DNA of 30,911 nucleotides, taken from positions 281,387 through 312,297 of the forward strand of contig BJOX01000346.1 in assembly GCA_009731375.1 (NCBI GenBank). The letters run 5' to 3'. Shown one piece after another: positions 12,499 to 20,896 of this stretch (within the stretch, counting starts at the first letter, position 1; the number at the start of each line of letters is the position of its first letter). The notes under the pieces were generated by a model, which saw only the letters and a list, made by a program, of their open reading frames with translations, was not told the origin of the DNA and did not search any database. Position numbers and translations under genes: made by a program. This DNA comes from Paulinella micropora (taxonomy: Eukaryota; Cercozoa; Imbricatea; Euglyphida).

Positions 12499-12527
12499 GG
12501 TGTATTGGGTAAGAGCGCGTAAAGCAG

Positions 12528-12589
<62 letters not shown>

Positions 12590-12590
<1 letters not shown>

Positions 12591-12662
12591 TGAGCCCATA
12601 CGCGCAGGCAGGTGAGGTCTGACAACCCTTACTGTCGTTCGAATACTTCAAAACACCCCCCC
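12590..12662. other. Short unique segment between TA arrays
   Basis: About 70 nt of non-repetitive sequence (gatgagcccatacgcgc to acaccccccc). No splice-flanked frame or recognisable motif is evident. Confidence 0.5.
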
Positions 12663-12681
12663 TATATATATGTATGTATAG

Positions 12682-12736
12682 GTTGTTGTATTGGGTGAGA
12701 GCGCGTAAAGCAGACAAATTCCTCCAGGAGACAGAG
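12682..12736 (+). CDS. Exon 7 of the microexon gene ([18 protein letters not shown])
   Basis: A 55-nt exon lies between acceptor gtatgtatag (AG at 12680-12681) and donor GAG|gtagag (GT at 12737). Its first G completes Arg with exon 6; 18 codons read [18 protein letters not shown]; it ends in phase 0. It is the only intact copy on the plus strand that contains both the LLYW start and the FLQETE end. Nine plus-strand copies upstream carry only the start and one downstream carries only the end. Conservation of [12 protein letters not shown] among copies with changes at synonymous sites (CGA/AGA Arg) supports the frame. Confidence 0.8.
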
Positions 12737-12782
12737 GTAGAGTATGTAATGTATGGTATATGATATATATATATATACATAT

Positions 12783-12842
<60 letters not shown>

Positions 12843-12879
12843 GTAGGTAGGTAGGTAGGTAGGTAGGTAGGTAGGTAGG

Positions 12880-12930
<51 letters not shown>

Positions 12931-12956
12931 GTAGGTAGAGAGATAGATAGATATAT

Positions 12957-13003
12957 AACCTTTCTCTCTTGAAGGTATCTGTCAGCTTTACGCGCTCGGA
13001 CCT
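12957..13003 (-). pseudogene. Inverted 3'-part of an exon 7 variant ([14 protein letters not shown])
   Basis: On the minus strand this reads [31 protein letters not shown], followed by a GT. It belongs with the YLQERE-type variant at 13875-13929 rather than with FLQETE. It sits in GATA-orientation repeat, so it is part of a second inverted block (about 12784-13003). No acceptor precedes it. Confidence 0.6.
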
Positions 13004-13004
13004 A

Positions 13005-13048
<44 letters not shown>

Positions 13049-13069
13049 GAATCTATATATCTATCTATC

Positions 13070-13098
13070 AAGCAGACAAATTCCTCCAGGAGACAGAG
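13070..13098 (+). pseudogene. 3'-half copy of exon 7 ([10 protein letters not shown])
   Basis: Starts abruptly after TATC repeat, reads [10 protein letters not shown] and ends at GAG|gtagtg, the same donor context as the full exon; the following tatgtaatgtat is also shared. It has a donor but no acceptor. Confidence 0.75.
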
Positions 13099-13121
13099 GT
13101 AGTGTATGTAATGTATAGTAT

Positions 13122-13178
<57 letters not shown>

Positions 13179-13193
13179 TAGATAGACAGACAT

Positions 13194-13227
<34 letters not shown>

Positions 13228-13228
13228 G

Positions 13229-13355
13229 AGATGTCGCAAAGGAATGTAGTCCTTGCAAAGGAACGCAGTTTCACATCAAACAATAATTTGTGTACTGTGC
13301 ATGTGTCCGGGATGGGAATCACGGGTAGACTGTGTTCTGGAAAAAGAAGAGGAGG
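13229..13355 (-). mobile_element. Retrotransposon 3' tail, copy 2 (inverted, cut by gap)
   Basis: Reverse complement of the terminal part of the tail at 2708-3014 (gatgtcgcaaaggaatgtag... to ...tgttctggaaaaagaag). Its 3' end again abuts the tetranucleotide array, here read as GATA. The rest is lost in the N gap at 13356-13545. Confidence 0.65.
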
Positions 13356-13545
13356 NNNNNNNNNNNNNNNNNNNNNNNNNNNNNNNNNNNNNNNNNNNNN
13401 NNNNNNNNNNNNNNNNNNNNNNNNNNNNNNNNNNNNNNNNNNNNNNNNNNNNNNNNNNNNNNNNNNNNNNNNNNNNNNNNNNNNNNNNNNNNNNNNNNNN
13501 NNNNNNNNNNNNNNNNNNNNNNNNNNNNNNNNNNNNNNNNNNNNN
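13356..13545. other. N gap (190)
   Basis: Unsequenced. It separates a retrotransposon tail from a GATA array. Confidence 1.
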
Positions 13546-13874
<329 letters not shown>

Positions 13875-13929
13875 GTTGTTGTATTGGGTCTGAGCGCGTA
13901 AAGCAGACACATACCTTCAAGAGCGAGAG
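13875..13929 (+). pseudogene. Full-length second copy of exon 7 with in-frame TGA
   Basis: A copy of the same 55-nt length as exon 7 has both an acceptor (AG at 13873-13874) and a donor (GAG|gtaatc). It reads LLYWV, TGA, ARKAD, then TYLQERE; the TGA replaces the CGA/AGA Arg codon. The C-terminal half differs from exon 7 (YLQERE against FLQETE) and resembles the inverted piece at 12957-13003. If spliced it would introduce a premature stop, so it is either a dead duplicate or a poison exon. Confidence 0.6.
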
Positions 13930-13932
13930 GTA

Positions 13933-13965
<33 letters not shown>

Positions 13966-14039
13966 GCTAGCTAGCTAGCTAGCTATCTATCTATCTATCT
14001 ATCTATCTAATCGTTGTACTGTGGAAACTCAAGTGGGAA

Positions 14040-14084
<45 letters not shown>

Positions 14085-14085
14085 G

Positions 14086-14132
<47 letters not shown>

Positions 14133-14243
14133 GTATTATTATTTTTATTATTTTTATTATTATTGTCATTATGATTATTATTATTATTATTATCATTATT
14201 ATTATTATTATTATTGTCGTTATGATTATTATTATTATTATTA

Positions 14244-14289
<46 letters not shown>

Positions 14290-14322
14290 CAGTATTATTA
14301 TTACTATTACTATTACTGTTAC

Positions 14323-14355
<33 letters not shown>

Positions 14356-14358
14356 CAT
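13930..14358. repeat. TATC, CT and TTA microsatellites
   Basis: TATC with a short CTAG block (13964-13983), a 28-nt unique piece (14009-14038, tcgttgtactgtggaaactcaag, no clear splice sites), (CT)n to 14084 and a long (TTA)n array with tcatta and tgtcatta variants. No gene is supported. Confidence 0.85.
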
Positions 14359-14435
14359 TGGACACCGTGATAGCCCAGTGGTCAAGTTCTACCATCTGGG
14401 CCCTGTCGCCGGTTCGATTCCCGTCGGTGCCACCA
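14359..14435 (+). ncRNA. tRNA-like (SINE head) with A and B boxes and CCA
   Basis: The sequence has a perfect pol III A box (tagcccagtgg at 14371) and B box (ggttcgattcc at 14411). Its ends, gacaccg (14361) and cggtgcc (14425), pair at six of seven positions, followed by A and CCA. The middle does not fold as a standard cloverleaf: cccagtggt pairs with accatctggg across a short loop instead. This suits a tRNA-derived SINE head better than a working tRNA gene. The anticodon cannot be assigned. Confidence 0.55.
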
Positions 14436-14625
14436 GTATTTTCATTGAACATACCGCTCCGTCTGGACCAGTATTTTGATTGAACATACCGGTCCGTCTG
14501 GAAGTGTTGGAGCTGCCCTTGCGGGGGTGTCATTAGAGCTTATCGTCAATTCTTCGTACTCCCCTCACGGGTGAGACGATGGAGGCGCATGTGCAGAAAT
14601 GCATCAGCCATTGACAGAGAAGCAC
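14436..14625 (+). mobile_element. Probable SINE body
   Basis: Directly follows the tRNA-like head. A 35-nt unit (ccagtattttcattgaacat to ccgtctgga) is present twice in tandem (about 14433-14467 and 14468-14502). The remainder ends gcactattattatc, so a TTA-type tail may close the element. No coding sequence is supported. Confidence 0.5.
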
Positions 14626-14676
14626 TATTATTATCATTATTATTATTATTATTATTATCATTATTATTATTGTTAG

Positions 14677-14745
14677 GAAGCCCTCAGAGAAGCCGTTGCC
14701 AGTAAAAACCATCGACTGGTGGCTGAAGTGCGAAGGGCATTGCAG
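14677..14745 (+). CDS. Exon 8 of the microexon gene (EALREAVASK...VRRALQ)
   Basis: A 69-nt exon (23 codons, phase 0 at both ends) lies between acceptor attattgttag (AG at 14675-14676) and donor TTGCAG|gtcggc (GT at 14746). It reads EALREAVASKNHRLVAE then VRRALQ, an amphipathic helix with hydrophobic residues at heptad-like spacing. Phase fits exon 7 before and exon 9 after, extending a coiled-coil-like region. No duplicated fragments of this exon were found, unlike its neighbours. Codon usage is more GC-rich than in the other exons. Confidence 0.78.
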
Positions 14746-15036
14746 GTCGGCAGTATAGGGGAGGGGGGCAAAAAGGCAGTAGATGGGGACAAAAAGGCAG
14801 TAGATACGGACAAAAAGGCAGTATATAAGGACAAAAAGGCAGTAGATGGGGACAAAAAGGCAGTAGATGGGACAAAAGGGCAGTAGATGGGACAAAAGGG
14901 CAGTAGATGGGACAAAGAGGCAGTAGTGGGGAAGTAGATGCGAAAATGGAGGCAGTAGTGAGAAAGTAGATTGGGAAAATGAAGGCAGTAGTGGGGCAGT
15001 AGGTGGGAAAAACGAATTGGTTGGGGGGGGGGGGGG
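14746..15036. repeat. 20-22-bp minisatellite (ggacaaaaaggcagtagatg)
   Basis: Starting just after the exon 8 donor, about ten degenerate tandem units of ggacaaaaaggcagtagatg run to about 14925, then decay to cagtagtgggaaagtag variants and a 13-base G-run (15024-15036) at the edge of the gap. The first unit resembles the donor-proximal sequence (gtcggcagtatagggga), which may have seeded it. Confidence 0.85.
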
Positions 15037-15775
15037 NNNNNNNNNNNNNNNNNNNNNNNNNNNNNNNNNNNNNNNNNNNNNNNNNNNNNNNNNNNNNNNN
15101 NNNNNNNNNNNNNNNNNNNNNNNNNNNNNNNNNNNNNNNNNNNNNNNNNNNNNNNNNNNNNNNNNNNNNNNNNNNNNNNNNNNNNNNNNNNNNNNNNNNN
15201 NNNNNNNNNNNNNNNNNNNNNNNNNNNNNNNNNNNNNNNNNNNNNNNNNNNNNNNNNNNNNNNNNNNNNNNNNNNNNNNNNNNNNNNNNNNNNNNNNNNN
15301 NNNNNNNNNNNNNNNNNNNNNNNNNNNNNNNNNNNNNNNNNNNNNNNNNNNNNNNNNNNNNNNNNNNNNNNNNNNNNNNNNNNNNNNNNNNNNNNNNNNN
15401 NNNNNNNNNNNNNNNNNNNNNNNNNNNNNNNNNNNNNNNNNNNNNNNNNNNNNNNNNNNNNNNNNNNNNNNNNNNNNNNNNNNNNNNNNNNNNNNNNNNN
15501 NNNNNNNNNNNNNNNNNNNNNNNNNNNNNNNNNNNNNNNNNNNNNNNNNNNNNNNNNNNNNNNNNNNNNNNNNNNNNNNNNNNNNNNNNNNNNNNNNNNN
15601 NNNNNNNNNNNNNNNNNNNNNNNNNNNNNNNNNNNNNNNNNNNNNNNNNNNNNNNNNNNNNNNNNNNNNNNNNNNNNNNNNNNNNNNNNNNNNNNNNNNN
15701 NNNNNNNNNNNNNNNNNNNNNNNNNNNNNNNNNNNNNNNNNNNNNNNNNNNNNNNNNNNNNNNNNNNNNNNNNNN
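15037..15775. other. N gap (739)
   Basis: Unsequenced; flanked by poly-G on the left and poly-A on the right, both typical places for sequencing failure. Confidence 1.
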
Positions 15776-15808
<33 letters not shown>

Positions 15809-15812
<4 letters not shown>

Positions 15813-16006
15813 TGTTGGACCCGACCCGAATAGGGTGGTCACTTGACTGTGGAAAATGATCATGGCCTTGGAACGTCACAAGCTCATGGCCTCGTGCCCA
15901 ATAGGAAAAAGAGCATTGTGCTGCCTTGAAAAAATTGGTGGTCAGCACAATGGTCCACTGTCCCCATAGTCAAGTGACCACACCATTCAGGCCGGGCCCA
16001 AAACCC
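15809..16006. mobile_element. 198-bp MITE with about 40-bp terminal inverted repeats
   Basis: The left end gggctgttggacccgacc through gggtggtcacttgact is matched by the inverted right end (agtcaagtgaccacaccatt through gggcccaaaaccc) over about 40 bp with several mismatches. An inner pair, agcattgtgctg and cagcacaatggt, adds to the palindrome. There is no coding sequence, so this is a non-autonomous DNA element. Target-site duplication cannot be read because the left flank is poly-A (15776-15808). Confidence 0.72.
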
Positions 16007-16011
16007 TTATT

Positions 16012-16210
16012 TTTCCCCCTTTTTTCCCGTGGTGGTAATAAGTAATCCTTTCGTTTCGTTTCGTTTCGTTTTCTTTCCTTTCGTTTCCTTTCGTTTCCTT
16101 TCGTTTCCTTTCGTTTCGTTTCGTTTCGTCCGTATCAGCGTCTCAAGGTCTGGTTTTCTTTGCCCGCGCGGGGCGAATGGCATTTGTCCCCTGTCCAGAC
16201 CATGAGATTT
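16012..16210. repeat. (GTTTC)n pentanucleotide and flanks
   Basis: A ttcgt/tttcc pentanucleotide array spans about 16045-16130. The flanking 70 nt to 16205 (cgtatcagcgtctcaagg...) is non-repetitive with no recognised feature. Confidence 0.8.
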
Positions 16211-16216
16211 CTTAAT

Positions 16217-16217
16217 G

Positions 16218-16306
<89 letters not shown>

Positions 16307-16335
16307 GTAGGTAGGTAGGTAGGTAGGTAGGTAGA
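16217..16335. repeat. (GATA)n(GGTA)n microsatellite
   Basis: GATA array passing into ggta at 16305, i.e. the TATC-CTAC pattern seen elsewhere in reverse orientation. Confidence 0.93.
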
Positions 16336-16557
16336 TAGGTAGATGAAATATCGACTAATGTCAGAAAAAAGGAGCTTCTGATTTCGTCAACCAGGAAGTC
16401 TGTGGGTAAAGTATTAACCCGATGCCCAGCTAAGCCGTGATGTTTGCACGGAAGGGACTGATACAGGCAATACCAAAGCTTCCTAGTACCAGGCGGGGCC
16501 AGGGCTCGTTCCATAAAGCGCCCCTTGCAGAACGAGCTCCCACCTCCATTACAGAGG
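16336..16557. other. Non-repetitive segment, unclassified
   Basis: About 220 nt of ordinary-complexity sequence running into a gap. The minus strand is open across much of it (for example ...EVGARSARGALWNEPWPRLV in one frame), and the EVGAR pattern recurs near the end of R2-type retrotransposon proteins, but the evidence is too thin to assign it. Confidence 0.3.
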
Positions 16558-16836
16558 NNNNNNNNNNNNNNNNNNNNNNNNNNNNNNNNNNNNNNNNNNN
16601 NNNNNNNNNNNNNNNNNNNNNNNNNNNNNNNNNNNNNNNNNNNNNNNNNNNNNNNNNNNNNNNNNNNNNNNNNNNNNNNNNNNNNNNNNNNNNNNNNNNN
16701 NNNNNNNNNNNNNNNNNNNNNNNNNNNNNNNNNNNNNNNNNNNNNNNNNNNNNNNNNNNNNNNNNNNNNNNNNNNNNNNNNNNNNNNNNNNNNNNNNNNN
16801 NNNNNNNNNNNNNNNNNNNNNNNNNNNNNNNNNNNN
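16558..16836. other. N gap (279)
   Basis: Unsequenced. Confidence 1.
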
Positions 16837-16915
16837 TTGGGGTTGGGTTGGTTTAATTGCTTGCTTGATGTTTGGATATGTATGTATGTATGTATGTGTT
16901 TATGCATGCATGTAG

Positions 16916-16945
16916 GCAGCTCAGCACGATGCAGTACACGCACAG
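16916..16945 (+). CDS. Exon 9 of the microexon gene (AAQHDAVHAQ)
   Basis: A 30-nt exon (ten codons, phase 0 at both ends) lies between acceptor atgcatgtag (AG at 16914-16915) and donor CACAG|gtattt (GT at 16946), inside TATG/TATC repeat. It reads AAQHDAVHAQ. Phase fits exon 8 before and exon 10 after, and the Ala/Gln-rich helix continues the helical stretch from exon 8. It is short and single copy, so support is phase, splice sites and its contrast with the surrounding repeat. Confidence 0.6.
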
Positions 16946-17021
16946 GTATTTATGTATGTATGTATGTATGTATGTATGTATGTATGTATGTATGTATGCA
17001 TGTATTTTCGTATGAATCTAC

Positions 17022-17075
<54 letters not shown>

Positions 17076-17120
17076 GTCTGTCTATCTATCTATCTGTCCA
17101 TCTCTATCCATCTGTCCATC

Positions 17121-17154
<34 letters not shown>

Positions 17155-17204
17155 GGTCTGTCTATCTATCTATCTATCTTTCTATCTATCTATCTATCTA
17201 TCTA

Positions 17205-17242
<38 letters not shown>

Positions 17243-17290
17243 TATATATATATATATATATCTGTCTATCTATATATATGTCTGTCCATC

Positions 17291-17324
<34 letters not shown>

Positions 17325-17349
17325 GGTCTGTCTATCTATCTATCTATCA

Positions 17350-17380
<31 letters not shown>

Positions 17381-17410
17381 CATCTCTATATATCTATCTA
17401 TCTATCTATC

Positions 17411-17441
<31 letters not shown>

Positions 17442-17518
17442 CTATATATCTATCTATCTATCTATCTATCTATCAATCCATCCATCCATCCATCCATCCA
17501 TCTATCCATCTATCTATA

Positions 17519-17551
<33 letters not shown>

Positions 17552-17578
17552 GTCCATTTGTCCATCTATCTATATATA

Positions 17579-17616
<38 letters not shown>
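16946..17616. repeat. TATG then TATC microsatellite with block duplication
   Basis: TATG runs to about 17010, then TATC with TGTC, CATC and TA interruptions to 17616. The segments near 17101-17180 and 17284-17360 share the same series of variants (ccatctctatctatc then cggtctgtctatc), showing a tandem block duplication of about 180 bp. Confidence 0.9.
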
Positions 17617-17625
17617 GTCTATATT

Positions 17626-17719
17626 TGTAAAAGAGGGCGAGCAGAAGCCTAAGGGGCAGTCATTTCATCGTCCATCCCTGCATGACAGCCACAACAATGC
17701 AACACGTGCCCTCCTAGCC
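17626..17719 (+). pseudogene. Possible retrotransposon coding fragment before gap
   Basis: A plus-strand frame reads EGEQKPKGQSFHRPSLHDSH and on to RALLA at the gap edge without a stop. It does not have an obvious acceptor or donor. Because R2-type endonuclease coding sequence appears after the gap, this may be upstream coding sequence of the same insertion, but no diagnostic residue is visible. Confidence 0.3.
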
Positions 17720-18332
17720 NNNNNNNNNNNNNNNNNNNNNNNNNNNNNNNNNNNNNNNNNNNNNNNNNNNNNNNNNNNNNNNNNNNNNNNNNNNNNNNNN
17801 NNNNNNNNNNNNNNNNNNNNNNNNNNNNNNNNNNNNNNNNNNNNNNNNNNNNNNNNNNNNNNNNNNNNNNNNNNNNNNNNNNNNNNNNNNNNNNNNNNNN
17901 NNNNNNNNNNNNNNNNNNNNNNNNNNNNNNNNNNNNNNNNNNNNNNNNNNNNNNNNNNNNNNNNNNNNNNNNNNNNNNNNNNNNNNNNNNNNNNNNNNNN
18001 NNNNNNNNNNNNNNNNNNNNNNNNNNNNNNNNNNNNNNNNNNNNNNNNNNNNNNNNNNNNNNNNNNNNNNNNNNNNNNNNNNNNNNNNNNNNNNNNNNNN
18101 NNNNNNNNNNNNNNNNNNNNNNNNNNNNNNNNNNNNNNNNNNNNNNNNNNNNNNNNNNNNNNNNNNNNNNNNNNNNNNNNNNNNNNNNNNNNNNNNNNNN
18201 NNNNNNNNNNNNNNNNNNNNNNNNNNNNNNNNNNNNNNNNNNNNNNNNNNNNNNNNNNNNNNNNNNNNNNNNNNNNNNNNNNNNNNNNNNNNNNNNNNNN
18301 NNNNNNNNNNNNNNNNNNNNNNNNNNNNNNNN
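17720..18332. other. N gap (613)
   Basis: Unsequenced; right edge is a 24-base C-run followed by (CA)n at 18364-18386. Confidence 1.
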
Positions 18333-18494
18333 CCCCCCCCCCCCCCCCCCCCCCCCACCCCCAACACACACACACACACACACACACGCATCACGAGTCA
18401 CCACCACCTACCCAACCCTCCCTGTAACAGTGTCGCAAACGATTAGCAGCTCCAAACCCAATACACCGGTTCTGAGCAAGCCTTTCCTGTCCAC

Positions 18495-18841
18495 ATCTGT
18501 GTCACTGACCTCCGCCCCGATATTGTTGTCTGGTCATTGTCTGCCAAGAAGTGTATTCTGATCGAGCTAACGTGCCCGGTCGAGGAAAACATCCTTGACG
18601 CACGAGCCTACAAGACCAGCCAATACAGTGGGCTTAAATCTCAGATCGAGGACAACGGATGGACCTGCCACCTTCGATGAATCGAATGCGGGGCTCGCGG
18701 CATGGCATCGTTCTCTGTTCATCGATGTTTACGCGCCTTGGGTTTTCCCATCCCCAATCCAAATCCCTTTGCTTCAAGCTATCGTCCTGCGTAGCTCGTT
18801 GCTCTTTTGCGATTTATCGCTCCTGTGCAGTCAAAAATTAG
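18495..18841 (+). pseudogene. R2-type retrotransposon ORF 3' end (restriction-like endonuclease), broken
   Basis: The frame from 18501 reads VTDLRPDIVVWS, then ILIELTCPVEENI at 18558. This gives Arg-Pro-Asp, 14 residues, Glu (GAT at 18519, GAG at 18564), which matches the R/K-P-D-X12-14-D/E signature of the restriction-like endonuclease encoded near the C-terminus of R2-clade non-LTR retrotransposons. TGA at 18678 interrupts the frame; the same frame continues IECGARGMASF, resembling the EVGARG motif expected downstream, and a shift near 18738 gives a plausible end (...AIYRSCAVKN, TAG at 18839). One stop and one frameshift therefore make it dead. Upstream of about 18450 stops appear in this frame. 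The RT domain would lie in or beyond the gap. Confidence 0.7.
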
Positions 18842-19034
18842 ACTAATCTTCCTTTAGTCCGTATCGGTGACTGCATTCCGTCATAGCCGTCCAGTGTTGC
18901 ATACTCCTCTTCTTTTTTCCAGAACACAGACTACCCGTGATTCCCATCCCGGACACATGCACAGTACACAAATTGCTGTTCTGATGTGAAACTGCGTTCC
19001 TTTGCAAGGACTACATTCCTTTTGCGATATCTCA
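18842..19034 (+). mobile_element. Retrotransposon 3' tail, copy 3 (internally deleted)
   Basis: Follows the broken endonuclease frame. It starts with ctgcattccgtcatagccgt (18871), identical to 24762, then skips about 170 nt present in the 24.8-kb copy and resumes at ctcctcttcttttttccag (18905) to the common end gcgatatctcatctatc. This placement identifies the dispersed tail family as the 3' end of the R2-like element. Confidence 0.72.
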
Positions 19035-19311
19035 TCTATCTATATATCCATCCATCCATCCATCCATCAATCTATCTATCTTATTTAATAACCAAATGCT
19101 TAACCAGAAATCGTGAAAGATCAAAGGACCGATCGTTCGACCCTCGCTCCCTTTCTTGCGAGAAGACAATCGTTTGCCTTTTGTGAGAATTGCTGTGCTC
19201 GCTTCCGAGACTGGGCGGTTTTGGTGGTATTCCACCACAGAGAAATGGCAATCGTATGCCGTCAGCCAATAATTTTATCTATCTATCTAGATCCAGCTCC
19301 GTGACCTCCAG
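19035..19311. other. Short TATC/CATC repeats and a non-repetitive segment
   Basis: After (TATC/CATC) to 19085, about 185 nt of ordinary sequence (aaccaaatgcttaaccag... to ...gtcagccaat) lies in the intron before exon 10. It contains a small tggtggtattccacca hairpin. No gene or known element was recognised. Confidence 0.5.
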
Positions 19312-19344
19312 GCAACTCAATCAGTTAAGCCTTTATCCGCTCAG
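19312..19344 (+). CDS. Exon 10 of the microexon gene (ATQSVKPLSAQ)
   Basis: A 33-nt exon (11 codons, phase 0 at both ends) lies between acceptor gtgacctccag (AG at 19310-19311) and donor CTCAG|gtatct (GT at 19345). It reads ATQSVKPLSAQ. A downstream copy of its 3' part (19642-19667) reads SVKPLSGQ with changes at synonymous positions (GTT/GTG, TTA/TTG, TCC/TCT) and one Ala/Gly replacement, which supports both frame and past selection. Phase fits exons 9 and 11. Confidence 0.72.
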
Positions 19345-19363
19345 GTATCTCTCTATCTCTCTC

Positions 19364-19517
19364 TTTATCGGTCACCTCGACAAAATGTGGTCTGGTTACC
19401 GAGAAGAGCTGCACATGCGGCGCGCCAAATTTTGACGTGTTTTGCGGGCTCGCCGGCCCGGCCCGGCCCGGCTCGCCCGCAAAACACGCCAAATTTGTGG
19501 CTAGCCGCATGCTGTAC
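19364..19517 (+). mobile_element. GC-rich foldback element, copy 3 (most complete)
   Basis: Arm tatcggtcacctcgacaaaatgtgg, then a palindrome: gcggcgcgccaaattttgac...gttttgcgggc is mirrored by gcccgcaaaacacgccaaat...gctagccgc around a (cccgg)n core at about 19457-19475. The hairpin arms are roughly 45 nt. It sits in the intron between exons 10 and 11. No protein is encoded; frames across it are palindrome artefacts. Confidence 0.68.
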
Positions 19518-19522
19518 TACTC

Positions 19523-19554
<32 letters not shown>

Positions 19555-19605
19555 CCTATCTATCTTTCTATCTATCTTTCTATCTATCTATCTATCTATC
19601 TATCC

Positions 19606-19642
<37 letters not shown>

Positions 19643-19670
19643 ATCAGTGAAGCCTTTGTCTGGCCAGGTA

Positions 19671-19713
<43 letters not shown>

Positions 19714-19922
19714 CTATCTATATTATATATATATATGTATATATATATATTATATATATACCTATCTATCTATCTGTCTATCTATCTTTCTATCTATCTA
19801 TCTATATATCTATCATATCTATCTGTCTATCTACTTATCTATCTATGTATGTATGTATGCATGTAATTAAAGCTGGCAATACTTAATGAAGCTATCTATC
19901 TATCTATCTATCTGTCTATCTG

Positions 19923-19957
<35 letters not shown>

Positions 19958-20076
19958 CTATCTATCTCTATCTATCTATCTATCGATCGATCGATCGATC
20001 GATCTATCTATTTACCTACCCACCTACCCACCTACCCACCCACCTACCTACCTACCTAACTACCTGCCTATCTATA

Positions 20077-20111
<35 letters not shown>

Positions 20112-20122
20112 TTATTTATCTA

Positions 20123-20157
<35 letters not shown>

Positions 20158-20178
20158 TTATCTATCTATCTATGTAAT
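19518..20178 (+). pseudogene. TATC/CT arrays with exon 10 3'-copy and exon 11 5'-copy
   Basis: Within the arrays, 19642-19667 is a copy of the end of exon 10 with donor (ggccag|gtatct), and 19867-19893 resembles the start of exon 11 (aaagctggcaatacttaatgaagct against aaagcaagctatgcttgaggaggct, 18 of 25 matches by eye) before turning into TATC. They obey the same order as in the other exons. The rest is TATC with CT, TA, CGAT (19983-20002) and CTAC/CCAC blocks. Confidence 0.6.
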
Positions 20179-20180
20179 AG

Positions 20181-20225
20181 ATAAAGCAAGCTATGCTTGA
20201 GGAGGCTTTGTTGAATGAGTGGAAG
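20181..20225 (+). CDS. Exon 11 of the microexon gene ([15 protein letters not shown])
   Basis: A 45-nt exon (15 codons, phase 0 at both ends) lies between AG (20179-20180, after tctatgtaat) and donor TGGAAG|gtatcc (GT at 20226). It reads [15 protein letters not shown], a clear amphipathic helix. Phase fits exons 10 and 12, and it leads into the lysine-rich exons 12-13. A decayed 5'-copy lies at 19867. Confidence 0.75.
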
Positions 20226-20231
20226 GTATCC

Positions 20232-20262
<31 letters not shown>

Positions 20263-20263
20263 C

Positions 20264-20294
<31 letters not shown>

Positions 20295-20390
20295 CATCTA
20301 TCTATTCATCTATCCACCTACTTACCTACCTACCTACCTACCTACCTACCCCTCTACCTATCTATGTATCCATCTATCTATCTATCTATC

Positions 20391-20421
<31 letters not shown>

Positions 20422-20522
20422 CCATCCATCTATCTATTCATCTATCCACCTACCTACCTACCTACCTACCTACCTACCTATCTACCTACCTACCTTTCTA
20501 CCTATCTATGTATCTATGTATC

Positions 20523-20559
<37 letters not shown>

Positions 20560-20709
20560 ATATCTATCTATCTATCTATCTGTTTATCTGTCTGTCTGCC
20601 TACCTACATACCTACCTACCTACCTACCTATCTATCTATCTACCTATCTATCTTTCTATCTATCTATCTATCTATCTATCTTTGTATCTATCTCCCTACC
20701 CGTCTATCC

Positions 20710-20743
<34 letters not shown>

Positions 20744-20769
20744 GCATATATCCATATATCCATATATCC

Positions 20770-20800
<31 letters not shown>

Positions 20801-20860
20801 AATCTATCTATCTATCTATCTATCTATTATATGTATATACATATACATATCTATATATCT
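20226..20860. repeat. TATC/CTAC microsatellite with duplicated blocks
   Basis: The intron between exons 11 and 12 is TATC with CATC and CTAC blocks. Blocks near 20255-20365 and 20395-20515 repeat the same variant order (ccatctatctattcatctatccacctac), so a segment of about 140 bp is duplicated. No exon copies are visible. Confidence 0.9.
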
Positions 20861-20866
20861 ATCCAG

Positions 20867-20896
20867 GAAAAGCATCGCAAGAAAATGAAAAAGAAG
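20867..20896 (+). CDS. Exon 12 of the microexon gene ([10 protein letters not shown])
   Basis: A 30-nt exon (ten codons, phase 0 at both ends) lies between acceptor atatctatccag (AG at 20865-20866) and a consensus donor AAGAAG|gtatgt (GT at 20897). It reads [10 protein letters not shown], strongly basic, continuing from NEWK of exon 11 and into HKKK of exon 13. The donor gtatgt runs on as gtatgtataaatgtatg, so the TATG array downstream appears to have grown out of the splice site. No duplicate fragments are seen. Confidence 0.72.

Noticed and set aside
14009-14038. Extra exon (tcgttgtactgtggaaactcaag)
   Set aside because: No AG immediately before it and no GT donor after it; exon 7 and exon 8 already match in phase without it.
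19081-19310. Coding exon in the non-repetitive segment before exon 10
   Set aside because: Both strands have short open frames but no acceptor-donor pair with phase 0 and no recognisable motif.
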